DNA of 52,788 nt from Comamonas sp. (GCF_009360615.1 NZ_SPEY01000114.1:1-52788); one strand, 5' to 3'. Counted from the stretch's first letter, positions 43,126 to 51,782 are shown. Notes: generated from the sequence alone by a model not told the origin. Made by a program: numbers and translations.

Positions 43126-44502
43126 ATGAATACATCCAAAGGTCGCAATGTGGTCGTCGTCGGCACCCAATGGGGTGACGAGGGCAAGGGCAAGCTGGTC
43201 GACTGGCTGACCGAGAGCGCCAACGGCGTCGTGCGTTTCCAGGGTGGCCACAATGCGGGGCACACACTGGTCATCAATGGCGTGAAGACGGCTCTGCACC
43301 TGATTCCCAGCGGCATCATGCGCCCCGGCGTGAAGTGCTACATCGGCAACGGCGTGGTGCTCTCCGTGGGCAAGCTGTTTGAAGAAATCGAAGGCCTGGA
43401 GAAGGCCGGCGTGCAAGTGCGCGACCGCCTGCGCGTGTCCGAAGCCTGCCCGCTGATCCTGCCGTTCCATCAGGCCCTGGACGTGGCCCGTGAAGCGGCC
43501 CGTGAAAAGGGTGGCGTGCAGAAGATCGGCACCACCGGCAAGGGCATCGGTCCCTCCTACGAAGACAAGATCGCCCGCCGCGCACTTCGCGTGCAGGACC
43601 TGAAGCATCCCGAACGCTTCGCCACCAAGCTGCGCGAACTGCTGAGCCTGCACAACCATATTCTGGTGAATGTGCTGGGCTCCAAGAACTTCGATTTCGG
43701 CGCCGGCCTGGCTGCGTACATGAAGGACGGCGAAGTGCAGTTCGAAGCCGTGTACGAAGAAGCCATGCGTCATGCCCAGCTGCTCAAGCCCATGATTGCC
43801 GATGTTTCGCGCGAGCTCAACGCGGTGCACGCCGAAGGCGGCAACCTGCTGTTCGAGGGCGCGCAGGGCACGCTGCTGGACGTGGACCACGGCACCTACC
43901 CCTATGTCACATCGTCCAACTGCGTGGCCGGCAATGCGGCCGCAGGCGCTGGCGTGGGCCCCGGCATGCTGCACTACATCCTGGGCATCACCAAGGCCTA
44001 CTGCACCCGCGTGGGCGGCGGTCCTTTCCCTACCGAGCTGGAATGGGAAAAGGAAGGCACTCCCGGCTGGGTCATGTCCACCGTGGGGGCCGAAAAGGGC
44101 GTGACCACCGGCCGTTCCCGCCGCTGCGGCTGGTTCGATGCTGCGTTGCTCAAGCGTTCGGCCCAGATCAACGGCCTGTCCGGCCTGTGCATCACCAAGC
44201 TGGACGTGCTCGACGGCATTGAAGAGCTGCAACTGTGCGTGGGCTACGAACTGGATGGCGAGAAGATCGACCTGCTGCCTCTGGGGGCGGACGATATCGA
44301 GCGCTGCAAGCCCATTTATGAATCCATTCCCGGCTGGACCGATTCCACCGTGGGTGTGACCGAGTATGACAAGCTGCCCGTGAACGCCCGCCGCTATCTG
44401 GACCGTATCGCCGAAGTGACCGGTGTGCCCATCGCCATGGTGTCCACCAGCCCCGACCGCGATCACACCATCCTGATGCACAACCCGTACAGCCCCGCCT
44501 GA
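43126..44502 (+). CDS. purA: Adenylosuccinate synthetase
   Basis: 458 residues, somewhat longer than E. coli PurA (432). Converts IMP and aspartate with GTP to adenylosuccinate. Diagnostic: GTQWGDEGKGK (13-23), GGHNAGHT, the TTGKGIGPSYEDK segment, FEGAQGTLLDVDHGTYPYVTSSN, and GAEKGVTTGRSRRCGWFD. Its start is 37 bp after the hisZ stop. A phosphoribosyltransferase follows 40 bp later. Confidence 0.97.
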   Translation: MNTSKGRNVVVVGTQWGDEGKGKLVDWLTESANGVVRFQGGHNAGHTLVINGVKTALHLIPSGIMRPGVKCYIGNGVVLSVGKLFEEIEGLEKAGVQVRDRLRVSEACPLILPFHQALDVAREAAREKGGVQKIGTTGKGIGPSYEDKIARRALRVQDLKHPERFATKLRELLSLHNHILVNVLGSKNFDFGAGLAAYMKDGEVQFEAVYEEAMRHAQLLKPMIADVSRELNAVHAEGGNLLFEGAQGTLLDVDHGTYPYVTSSNCVAGNAAAGAGVGPGMLHYILGITKAYCTRVGGGPFPTELEWEKEGTPGWVMSTVGAEKGVTTGRSRRCGWFDAALLKRSAQINGLSGLCITKLDVLDGIEELQLCVGYELDGEKIDLLPLGADDIERCKPIYESIPGWTDSTVGVTEYDKLPVNARRYLDRIAEVTGVPIAMVSTSPDRDHTILMHNPYSPA

Positions 44503-44542
44503 TCGGGCCGGGTTTGACTGAACTTTCAAAGGAACTGTGCCC

Positions 44543-45067
44543 ATGCTGACAGAAGACGGTAAGCACCTGTATGTGAGCTACGACGAGTACCACGGTCTCA
44601 TCGAAAAGCTCGCCATCAAGATCCACCAGTCTGGCTGGGAATTTGACACCATCCTGTGCCTGGCGCGCGGTGGTCTGCGCCCCGGCGATATCCTGAGCCG
44701 CATTTTCGACAAGCCTCTGGCCATCATGTCCACCAGCTCCTATCGCGCCGAAGCCGGCACGGTCCAGGGCCATCTGGACATCGGCCGCTTCATCGCCACG
44801 CCCAAGGGCGATATTTCCGGCCGCGTGTTGCTCGTGGACGATCTGGCGGACTCGGGGGCCACGCTCAAGGCCGTGATCGCCATGCTCAAGACCAACTACG
44901 CACCCATCACGGAGCTGCGCAGCGCCGTGATCTGGACCAAGGGTGTGTCGACTTTCGAGCCCGACTACTCGGTGGACTTCCTGGCCACCAACCCCTGGAT
45001 TCACCAGCCTTTCGAGGGCTATGACACGCTCAATCCCGAGAAGCTGGCGGAGAAGTGGAAGGTCTGA
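44543..45067 (+). CDS. Purine-type phosphoribosyltransferase
   Basis: 174 residues from the ATG at 44543, with AAAGGA 9 bases upstream; a GTG two codons earlier is too close to that site. The PRPP-binding signature is VLLVDDLADSGATL (95-108) with the usual acidic pair. N-terminal YVSYDEYHGLIEKLA and CLARGGLRPGDI are typical of xanthine/hypoxanthine-guanine-like PRTases. The neighbour of purA, it most likely salvages a purine base to its nucleotide; substrate cannot be fixed. It ends 24 bp before a strong terminator. Confidence 0.85.
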   Translation: MLTEDGKHLYVSYDEYHGLIEKLAIKIHQSGWEFDTILCLARGGLRPGDILSRIFDKPLAIMSTSSYRAEAGTVQGHLDIGRFIATPKGDISGRVLLVDDLADSGATLKAVIAMLKTNYAPITELRSAVIWTKGVSTFEPDYSVDFLATNPWIHQPFEGYDTLNPEKLAEKWKV

Positions 45068-45090
45068 GGACCCGACACCCGCATTGGCTC

Positions 45091-45118
45091 AGGAGCCCCT
45101 TTCGGGGCTCCTTTTTTT
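45091..45118 (+). terminator. Rho-independent terminator of the purA-PRT unit
   Basis: Perfect stem AGGAGCCCC (45091-45099) and GGGGCTCCT (45104-45112), 4-base loop, T run through 45118. Confidence 0.93.
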
Positions 45119-45169
45119 ATAGAGCAGTGATGTTCATCAATAGATGAGCGTCATGTGCCCTTATTCCAA

Positions 45170-45236
45170 CGATTTCAGGCTTTTTATAAGCGGTATCGTA
45201 TGAAAATCAGGCGCTAGCTGCTCCTGTTTTTGAATT
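45170..45236. repeat. Degenerate copy of the dispersed intergenic motif
   Basis: TCAGGC followed by ...AAAATCAGGCGCTAGCTGC and TCCTGTTTTTGAATT. Similar to half of the copy at 12890 (GGCGCTACAGCC-AGTTT). It occupies the gap between the PRT terminator and the next gene; the flanks (45119-45169, 45237-45348) show nothing else. Confidence 0.35.
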
Positions 45237-45348
45237 GTTGTCATGATGCGGCCTGCGCCGGGCGACCAAGGCTCGCATGGCATTTCAACAAGCTTTGTAA
45301 ACCAGAAGGCTTGTGTTGGCAGCGGCTGCATTGGCGCAGCTACACTGC

Positions 45349-46527
45349 ATGGATTCTGAGAAGGTGGTGGTTGTGGGACGTCTTTCTATTGGGCGCACTG
45401 GCGCTGCTGTGGCATTGGTCGTGGGCGTGGGCGCTGCGGCGTGGTTGGGGGCTTCGGTCTTGCCCGGTTTCAAGTCTGCCAAGGCGGCCGCACCAGCGCC
45501 TGCCGTCGCGCCTGCCGTCGCTCCCGTGGCCGCGCCCGCAGCGACTGTTGCTGCCGGCGTGCCGGTACCTCCAGCCGCAGTCAGGCCGGCACAGGCAGCG
45601 CGTGCCGTGCAGGGCCCCACCCCCATCTTTGTGCTGAATTCCCTGGATGCCTCGATCAGCGTGATCGATCCTCTCAGCTGGAAGGAGCAGTCGCGCATCC
45701 CCACGGGCAAGGAGCCCCATCACCTGTACCTGACGCCGGACGAGAGATCGCTGGTGGTGGCCAACGCACTGGGCGATTCGCTGACCCTGGTGGATCCGCG
45801 CACGGGCGCCGTGCAGCGCGTGATCCGCGATATCGTCGATCCCTACCACCTGCGCTTTTCGCCGGACATGAAGTGGTTCGTCACGGCCGCCAACCGCCTC
45901 AATCACATCGACTTTTACCGCTGGGATGCAGCCACGCAGACGCCGACGCTGGTCAAGCGCGTCTCCACCGGCAAGACGCCCAGCCATTTGTTCATCGACG
46001 CGCAGAGCAAGACGCTTTACTCCACCATGCAGGACAGCGATGCACTGGTGGCCATCGATATCGCCACCCAGACCATCAAGGCGCGCGTACCCACCGGTCC
46101 CATGCCTGCCGACGTGTACGGCAGCCCGGATGGCAAGAAGCTGTTTGTCGGGCTGACGGGCGGCGATGGTGTCGAGGTGTTCGACATCACCGGTGCCGAG
46201 CCGCGCAGCCTGGGCCAGATCAAGACGGCTGCCGGTGCGCATGCCTTCCGCGCAGCCGGCGATGACCGCCACCTGTATGTGAGCAACCGCGTGGCCAATA
46301 CCATCAGCAAGATCGATATGCTCAGCAGCCAGGTCGTGGCCCATTACCCGGCACCCGGCGGCCCGGACTGCATGGATGTGTCGGCCGACGGTCGCTACAT
46401 CTTTGTGGCCTCGCGCTGGGCCCGCAAGCTGTCGGTGATTGACACGGTGGAGAAGAAGGTGGTCAATCAGGTCAATGTGGGCAAGTCGCCTCACGGGGTC
46501 TGGACGCTGTCCCACGCTGCGCGCTGA
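45349..46527 (+). CDS. YncE-like beta-propeller protein
   Basis: 392 residues from the ATG at 45349; the start is uncertain because the frame is open earlier and a GTG at residue 8 (GRLSIG) is also possible. An N-terminal membrane or signal segment (~12-35, GAAVALVVGVGAAAWLGASVL) is followed by an Ala/Pro-rich linker and then a seven-bladed beta-propeller of 40-residue repeats (FVLNSLDASISVIDP, LVVANALGDSLTLVDP, LYVSNRVANTISKID, SPHGVWTL). Such YVTN/YncE proteins are periplasmic and of unknown ligand. First gene of a set with a NodB-type deacetylase and a sterol-desaturase-family enzyme. Confidence 0.8.
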   Translation: MDSEKVVVVGRLSIGRTGAAVALVVGVGAAAWLGASVLPGFKSAKAAAPAPAVAPAVAPVAAPAATVAAGVPVPPAAVRPAQAARAVQGPTPIFVLNSLDASISVIDPLSWKEQSRIPTGKEPHHLYLTPDERSLVVANALGDSLTLVDPRTGAVQRVIRDIVDPYHLRFSPDMKWFVTAANRLNHIDFYRWDAATQTPTLVKRVSTGKTPSHLFIDAQSKTLYSTMQDSDALVAIDIATQTIKARVPTGPMPADVYGSPDGKKLFVGLTGGDGVEVFDITGAEPRSLGQIKTAAGAHAFRAAGDDRHLYVSNRVANTISKIDMLSSQVVAHYPAPGGPDCMDVSADGRYIFVASRWARKLSVIDTVEKKVVNQVNVGKSPHGVWTLSHAAR

Positions 46528-46593
46528 GCACTTGTCCCGGCCGCATCGAAGCGCCAGGGCCGGTTTTCGTGGTGACCACCTCAAGGAGGGTGG

Positions 46594-47421
46594 ATGCAAA
46601 GACGTTGTTTCATGTTCGGCTCGATGGTCGGAGGCCTGACGGCCGCTGCGGCCCTCGCTGCCGAAACTTCCGGAAAGGCTGCCCCGGGCACCTGCTCAAA
46701 GACGGTCTACCTGACTTTCGACACCGGGCACATGGGCATAGCCCGGTGGGTTGCCCAGGTGCTGCAGAAGCACAAGGTTCCCGTCACCTTCTTTGCGGCC
46801 AACGAGGCCACGAAAGAGGGCGGCAGCAGCCTGGCGGACTTTTGGGCGCCCTGGTGGAAGGAGCGTGCCGATGAAGGGCACCAGCTCGCATCCCATACCT
46901 TCGACCATATGTACTGGCTGGCCGATGTCCGGGACAGCGCCACGGGACAGGTCACGCATTTCAGGGTCAGGCCCTCGGCCGGGCCCAGAGCCGGGCAGAC
47001 CTTTGTGGTGTCAGCCGATGAGTACCGGCAGGAGATTGCGCGCTCCGCACAGCGCCTTACCCAGGTCACCGGCCGCAAGACCTTGCCGCTGTATCGTGCG
47101 CCGGGCGGCAAGACATCGCCGGCGCTCATTGCTGCAGCCCGGCAGGGCGGTTTTCAGCATGTGGGCTGGGCACCGGCTGGTTTTCTGGGCGACGAGCTGC
47201 CCAGCGACAAATATCCGAATGAACGCCTGCTCGCGCAGGCACTCAAAAACATCGGCAGCGGCGATATTTTGCTGGCCCACCTGGGGATCTGGTCACGTCA
47301 GGATCCCTGGGCCCCGGCGGTGCTGGAGCCATTGATTCTGGGTTTGCGGGATAGGGGGTTCTGCTTCCGTACGCTGGCCGAGCACCCTGCGTATCAGGGC
47401 TGGATCGCACAGCAGCGCTGA
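46594..47421 (+). CDS. NodB-type polysaccharide deacetylase, atypical motif 1
   Basis: 275 residues; strong AAGGAGGGTGG just before the ATG. The leader has two arginines and a hydrophobic stretch, suggesting export. NodB motifs: motif 1 reads TFDTG (41-45) with Asp43 kept but Thr in place of the metal-binding second Asp; motif 2 HTFDH (101-105) has both His; RAPGG (168-172); and LLAHLG with His229. Motif 4 is not evident. Enzymes of this family remove acetyl groups from chitin-, peptidoglycan- or polysaccharide-type substrates. The missing Asp raises doubt about metal-dependent activity. Neighbours are propeller and FA-hydroxylase genes. Confidence 0.85.
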   Translation: MQRRCFMFGSMVGGLTAAAALAAETSGKAAPGTCSKTVYLTFDTGHMGIARWVAQVLQKHKVPVTFFAANEATKEGGSSLADFWAPWWKERADEGHQLASHTFDHMYWLADVRDSATGQVTHFRVRPSAGPRAGQTFVVSADEYRQEIARSAQRLTQVTGRKTLPLYRAPGGKTSPALIAAARQGGFQHVGWAPAGFLGDELPSDKYPNERLLAQALKNIGSGDILLAHLGIWSRQDPWAPAVLEPLILGLRDRGFCFRTLAEHPAYQGWIAQQR

Positions 47422-47442
47422 ATGCTGCAGGAGGAGTGAGTC

Positions 47443-48423
47443 GTGGATGGGTTGGTTCAGGTGTTTGGAGAGGCGCAGCAACGCTTGTTTGAAGGCGTGG
47501 TGCAGCCTTTTCTGTTCCATTTCGGCATGGCAAACCTGCTGGAGGATGGCTATGCGGCCACGGGCTGGCTGCTGGTGGGCTTGCTGCAGATTGCCGTCAT
47601 GGTCGCGGTGATCGTGCCTCTTCAGCGCTGGAGGCCGGTCGAGCCGGTGGTGGACCGACAGGCGATTCGCGTGGACATCCTCTACACGCTGATTCACCGT
47701 CTGGGACTGTTCCGGCTGGTTTTGTTCTTCACGACGGAGCCGCTGTGGAATGCGCTCATGGGGCGGCTCCATGTCTGGGGCTTGCCGGGATTCCATCTTG
47801 ACGACCTCTGGCCGGGCGTGACCGACAATGCCTGGGTCAGCCTGCTGATGTACCTGGTGGTCTTCGATCTGGTCGAGTACTGGATCCATCGCGGCCAGCA
47901 TGGCTTCACCTGGTGGTGGAAGCTGCATGCCGTGCACCACTCCCAGCGTCAGATGACGGTGTGGAGCGACAACCGCAATCACCTGCTCGATGACGTGATC
48001 CATGACGCCATCATCGTGCTGGTGGCGCAACTGATCGGCGTGGCGCCGGGCCAGTTTGTGGCCATCGTGGCCCTGACCCAGCTCAGCGAGAGCTTTCAGC
48101 ACGCCAATGTGCGCATCTGGTTCGGCCAGCTGGGCGAGCGTCTTTGGATCAGTCCGCGCTTTCACCGCCGCCACCACGCCATCGGCATCGGCCATGAGCC
48201 GATGGCGCCGGTGCGCAATCCCAAGGTGCATGGCAACAATTTCGGCGTGCTGCTTCCCTGGTGGGATATGTGGTTCGGCACGGCCAACTTCGATCTGCGC
48301 TACGACCCGACCGGCATTCGCGACCAGGTGCAGCCCAATGCCAAGGGGCAGTTGCGCGACTATGGCCGAGGCTTCTGGGCACAACAGTGGCTGGCTGTCC
48401 TACGATTGATGGGTCGCGCATAA
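47443..48423 (+). CDS. Sterol desaturase / fatty acid hydroxylase family membrane enzyme
   Basis: 326 residues from a GTG at 47443 with AGGAGG 9 bases upstream. Four His clusters that bind a di-iron centre are visible: H149-x3-H153 (HRGQH), H162-x2-HH (HAVHH), His220 (SFQH) and H241-x2-HH (HRRHH). Several hydrophobic segments (~42-60, 90-100, 130-145, 190-212) place it in the membrane. Such enzymes hydroxylate or desaturate lipids or sterol-like molecules; substrate unknown. It follows the deacetylase by 21 bp. Confidence 0.87.
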   Translation: MDGLVQVFGEAQQRLFEGVVQPFLFHFGMANLLEDGYAATGWLLVGLLQIAVMVAVIVPLQRWRPVEPVVDRQAIRVDILYTLIHRLGLFRLVLFFTTEPLWNALMGRLHVWGLPGFHLDDLWPGVTDNAWVSLLMYLVVFDLVEYWIHRGQHGFTWWWKLHAVHHSQRQMTVWSDNRNHLLDDVIHDAIIVLVAQLIGVAPGQFVAIVALTQLSESFQHANVRIWFGQLGERLWISPRFHRRHHAIGIGHEPMAPVRNPKVHGNNFGVLLPWWDMWFGTANFDLRYDPTGIRDQVQPNAKGQLRDYGRGFWAQQWLAVLRLMGRA

Positions 48424-48449
48424 GTCAAACCTTGAGTATGCTAGCCGGC

Positions 48450-49316
48450 ATGAGCTTGCTACTCGACTCTTTTTGGCGTGCCCTGGCGTATTGCCTGCAT
48501 AAGCGGGTCATTGTCTGGTCTCTCCTGCCGCTGCTGGCCATGGCCTTGATGGCTTGGCTTCTGGGCTACTTCTTCTGGGCCGACGCGGTCATCAAGGTGC
48601 AAAGCCTGCTGGACGGAGTGGGCTGGCTGCATACCCTGTGGCTGTGGCTGCAGGAGCGCGGCGTGGGCTATGCCTCGGAGGTGGTGGCCTCCATCTTTGT
48701 GGTGCTGGGTGCCACGCCGGTTCTCGTCGTGCTGGTTTTGCTGCTGGTGGGCTTGTTCATGGCGCCTGTGCTGACGCAGCTGGTGGCCGAAAAACGCTTT
48801 GCCGGACTGGAGAAAAAGCATGGCGGCTCCACCATCGCCAGCCTGCTCTGGTCGGGGGGCTCCACGCTGATCGCGCTGCTGGCCCTGTTTGTCACCCTGC
48901 CGCTGTGGGTGTTTCCGCCTTTGATGCTGGTGGTTGCGCCACTGATCTGGGGCTGGCTCACCTACCGGGTCATGGCCTTTGACGCCTTGTCCGATCATGC
49001 CAGCAAGGACGAGCGCAGGGCGCTGTTTGCCCGTCACCGCGTGTCGCTCATTCTGATGGGGGTGATCTGTGGCTATCTCGGCGCGGCACCCGGTGTGGTC
49101 TGGATTTCCGGGCTGCTGTTTCTGGCAGCGTTCTGGATTCTGGTGCCCATTGCCATCTGGATCTATGCACTGGTATTTGCCTTCTCTGCCCTCTGGTTCG
49201 CTCACTTCTGCCTGGCAGCGCTGGAACAGATGAGGGCGCAGAACGTGCCGAGTGCTGCCGATCCGCGGGTGCCGTTCGCACCTGGTGCAGATGATGCCGC
49301 GTCGGCGGTTCGCTGA
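48450..49316 (+). CDS. EI24 domain-containing membrane protein
   Basis: 288 residues from Met at 48450 (MSLLLDSFWRALAYCL); another ATG at 48438 is possible. Six or so hydrophobic segments (for example WSLLPLLAMALMAWLLGYFFW, VLVVLVLLLVGLFMAPVLTQLV) and the conserved AxKRFAGLEKKHGG-type loop match the EI24/CysZ-like family. Some members carry sulfate or act in stress, but this one's role is unknown. It is 26 bp after the sterol-desaturase-family gene. Confidence 0.8.
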   Translation: MSLLLDSFWRALAYCLHKRVIVWSLLPLLAMALMAWLLGYFFWADAVIKVQSLLDGVGWLHTLWLWLQERGVGYASEVVASIFVVLGATPVLVVLVLLLVGLFMAPVLTQLVAEKRFAGLEKKHGGSTIASLLWSGGSTLIALLALFVTLPLWVFPPLMLVVAPLIWGWLTYRVMAFDALSDHASKDERRALFARHRVSLILMGVICGYLGAAPGVVWISGLLFLAAFWILVPIAIWIYALVFAFSALWFAHFCLAALEQMRAQNVPSAADPRVPFAPGADDAASAVR

Positions 49317-49376
49317 GAGGTGCCTGTCGACAGGCGAATCGAGTGCCGTGCACCAAAATCAAACCTGCTTGCGGCA

Positions 49377-49416
49377 TGCACCATCATGGTGCAAATATAT
49401 TCACCATGATGGTGCA
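49377..49416 (+). promoter_or_regulatory. Two NtrC (GlnG) enhancer boxes upstream of glnA
   Basis: TGCACCATCATGGTGCA (49377-49393) is a perfect palindrome, and TTCACCATGATGGTGCA (49400-49416) differs from symmetry at one base. They are 23 bp apart centre to centre and ~190-210 bp upstream of the promoter. The consensus TGCACC-N5-GGTGCA of NtrC is met fully by the first. Confidence 0.85.
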
Positions 49417-49571
49417 TTTCGGAAATCCGCTCCGGCAATGAGACAATGCGCGTCGGTTTGGTGCAGTGGGCGGATGCGGCTGGGCTAAGTGCTTATGTCT
49501 TGTGGTGAACAGGTTTCCGAGAGGGCCCGATTTCAGTGCACGGGGGCCGTGGCGAGGTGCTGAAGCAGAGT

Positions 49572-49587
49572 TGGCACGTAAACTGCT
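49572..49587 (+). promoter_or_regulatory. Sigma-54 promoter of glnA
   Basis: TGGCACGTAAACTGCT: GG at 49573-49574 and GC at 49585-49586 with 10 bases between, matching TGGCACG-N4-TTGC. Expected start near 49598. Confidence 0.88.
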
Positions 49588-49638
49588 AGATACTATTCAT
49601 TCTTTATTTGATCAGCCCAAGTTGGCAGGAGAGATCTA

Positions 49639-51054
49639 ATGGCGAAGACCGTTGCAGACGTGATGCAGATGGTGCAGGATAACGAGGTCAAGTTCGTGGA
49701 CCTGCGCTTTACCGATACCCGCGGCAAGGAACAGCACGTGACCGTGCCCGTGTCGCACTTCGACGAGGACAAGTTCACCTCGGGCCATGCCTTCGACGGT
49801 TCTTCCGTGGCCGGCTGGAAAGGTATCGAGGCCTCGGACATGCAGCTGGTTCCCGATCCCAACACGGCCAACATCGATCCCTTCTTCGAAGAAACCACGC
49901 TGATTCTGCAGTGTGATGTGATCGAACCCGGTGACGGCAAGGCCTATGATCGCGATCCCCGCTCCATCGCCAAGCGCGCTGAAGCCTATCTGAAGGCTTC
50001 CGGCCTGGGCGACACCGCCTATTTCGGCCCCGAACCCGAATTCTTCATCTTCGACGGCGTGCGTTGGGGCACGGAGCCTCACAACCCCTTCTTCGAAATC
50101 GAAGAATACGAAGCGCCCTGGAACACCGGCACCAAGTTTGAAGGCGGCAACCGCGGTCACCGTCCTCGCGTCAAGGGTGGCTACTTCCCCGTGCCTCCTG
50201 TTGACAGCACCCAGGACATGCGTGCCGAAATGTCGCTGCTGCTGGAAGCCGTCGGCATTCCTGTCGAAGTGTTCCACCACGAAGTGGCTGGAGCCGGTCA
50301 GAATGAAATCGGCACTCGCTTCTCGACCCTGGTCGAGCGCGCCGACTGGACGCAGCTGCAGAAGTACATCATCTGGAACGTGGCCAACACCTACGGCAAG
50401 ACGGCAACCTTCATGCCCAAGCCCTATGCGGGCGATAACGGCTCCGGCATGCACGTGCACCAGTCCGTGTGGAAGGATGGCAAGAACCTGTTCGCCGGTG
50501 ACGGCTATGCCGGTCTGTCCGACTTCGCCCTGTACTACATCGGCGGCATCATCAAGCACGCCCGTGCCCTGAACGCCATCACCAACCCCGGCACCAACAG
50601 CTACAAGCGTCTGGTCCCCGGCTTCGAAGCTCCCGTGAAGCTCGCCTACTCGGCCAAGAACCGCTCCGCTTCGATCCGTATTCCTTACGTGAGCAACCCC
50701 AAGGCACGTCGCGTGGAAGCCCGCTTCCCCGATCCTCTGATGAACCCCTACCTGGGTTTTGCAGCGCTGCTGATGGCCGGTCTGGACGGCGTGGAAAACA
50801 AGATCCACCCCGGCGAAGCCGCGACCAAGGACCTGTACCATCTGCCTCCCGAGGAAGACAAGCTGGTGCCCACGGTCTGCCACAGCCTCGATCAGGCGCT
50901 GGAAGCCCTGGATGCCGACCGTGCGTTCCTGACCAAGGGCGGTGTGTTCTCCGACAGCATGCTGGACGCCTACATCGAGCTGAAGATGGGCGAAGTCACT
51001 CGTTATCGCCAGGCCGTCCACCCTGTCGAATACGATATGTACTTCTCGCTGTAA
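49639..51054 (+). CDS. glnA: Glutamine synthetase, type I
   Basis: 471 residues. Makes glutamine from glutamate, ammonia and ATP as a dodecamer. Marks: DLRFTDTRGKEQHV, FDGSSVAGWKGI, GPEPEFFIFD, ATFMPKP, GDNGSGMHVHQS, and the adenylylation loop KDLYHLPPEE with Tyr400, so control by GlnE is likely. It is driven by a sigma-54 promoter with two NtrC boxes and followed by its own terminator. The next gene encodes a small secreted protein, then ntrB. Confidence 0.98.
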   Translation: MAKTVADVMQMVQDNEVKFVDLRFTDTRGKEQHVTVPVSHFDEDKFTSGHAFDGSSVAGWKGIEASDMQLVPDPNTANIDPFFEETTLILQCDVIEPGDGKAYDRDPRSIAKRAEAYLKASGLGDTAYFGPEPEFFIFDGVRWGTEPHNPFFEIEEYEAPWNTGTKFEGGNRGHRPRVKGGYFPVPPVDSTQDMRAEMSLLLEAVGIPVEVFHHEVAGAGQNEIGTRFSTLVERADWTQLQKYIIWNVANTYGKTATFMPKPYAGDNGSGMHVHQSVWKDGKNLFAGDGYAGLSDFALYYIGGIIKHARALNAITNPGTNSYKRLVPGFEAPVKLAYSAKNRSASIRIPYVSNPKARRVEARFPDPLMNPYLGFAALLMAGLDGVENKIHPGEAATKDLYHLPPEEDKLVPTVCHSLDQALEALDADRAFLTKGGVFSDSMLDAYIELKMGEVTRYRQAVHPVEYDMYFSL

Positions 51055-51067
51055 AGCAGAGGTTCTC

Positions 51068-51091
51068 AAAGGCGGCGCAAGCCGCCTTTTT
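51068..51091 (+). terminator. Rho-independent terminator of glnA
   Basis: Stem AAAGGCGGC (51068-51076) and GCCGCCTTT (51081-51089), 4-base loop, T run through 51091. Limits read-through of the strong glnA transcript into ntrB. Confidence 0.92.
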
Positions 51092-51233
51092 CATTGGACG
51101 GACGCGGCTCGGGACGTGGCGGCAGCGGAACCAAACAGGTGGGTGGCGGTCAAGTAGTCAATAAAAGCCGCAGGCTTGGAGCGATACTCAGGGCATTGCG
51201 GACTTGCGGCCGCCGTCTGCCTGAGAGGACCGA

Positions 51234-51746
51234 ATGAAGAAGTTTTATGTGTTGTCGTTGCTGTGTCTTGCATCCGGGGTGGCCCTTGCCCAGGATGTGA
51301 TCTACCGCTGCGGCAATGAATACACCAACAACGTTTCACAGGCCAAGGCCAAAGGTTGCAAACCGGTCGAAGGCAGTGGCGTCACGGTGATTCACGGCAC
51401 CCGTCCATCGGGGGGCGAAGCCGGTGCGGCGGCGGCCAAGCCCAGGCCGGCAAGCAGCTCTGCCGCGAGCCAGCCGGTCTCGGCCCGCGCCGACAGCGCT
51501 GCGCAAAAGGCGCGCGACTCCGATGCCCGCGCGATCTTGCAGGGCGAGCTGAACAAGGCTCAGTCCCGGCTGGCCGAACTCAAGGCGGAGTACAACGATG
51601 GCAATCCCGTGCGCACGGCACTGGAGCTGCGCAATCCTCAGGGCTACCCGGAGCGCGTGGCCAAGCTCAAGGCCGATATCACACGCCAGGAAAGTGATAT
51701 CGCAGGCATCAAGCGAGAGCTGGACCGGCTGCCTGCGGTCAACTAA
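51234..51746 (+). CDS. Small secreted protein with DUF4124-like start, between glnA and ntrB
   Basis: 170 residues, ATG at 51234 with GAGAGGA upstream. A signal peptide (residues 1-~19, cut after ALA) is followed by VIYRCGNEYTNN, then a Cys at the end of AKAKGC, similar to the short Cys-containing DUF4124 module. The middle is Ala/Ser/Pro-rich, the last ~75 residues are helical and charged (AILQGELNKAQSRLAELKAEYN), probably coiled-coil. Function unknown. Its conserved place between glnA and ntrB suggests a link to nitrogen or envelope response, but this is inference. Confidence 0.75.
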   Translation: MKKFYVLSLLCLASGVALAQDVIYRCGNEYTNNVSQAKAKGCKPVEGSGVTVIHGTRPSGGEAGAAAAKPRPASSSAASQPVSARADSAAQKARDSDARAILQGELNKAQSRLAELKAEYNDGNPVRTALELRNPQGYPERVAKLKADITRQESDIAGIKRELDRLPAVN

Positions 51747-51782
51747 TCCGGCCCCTGGGGCTGGTCATTTTGGGTCAATCGC

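Larger units (their letters stand above)
49317..49638. promoter_or_regulatory. glnA control region, 322 bp
   Basis: Contains a perfect palindrome GCCTGTCGACAGGC (49322-49335), a possible NtrC half-site TGCACCAAAAT (~49349), two NtrC-type boxes (49377-49393 and 49400-49416) and a sigma-54 promoter (49572-49587). No ORF is supported in it. Confidence 0.75.

Noticed and set aside
49322..49335. GCCTGTCGACAGGC palindrome as terminator of the EI24 gene
   Set aside because: It has no loop or T tract, so a terminator is not supported; a protein-binding role remains open.
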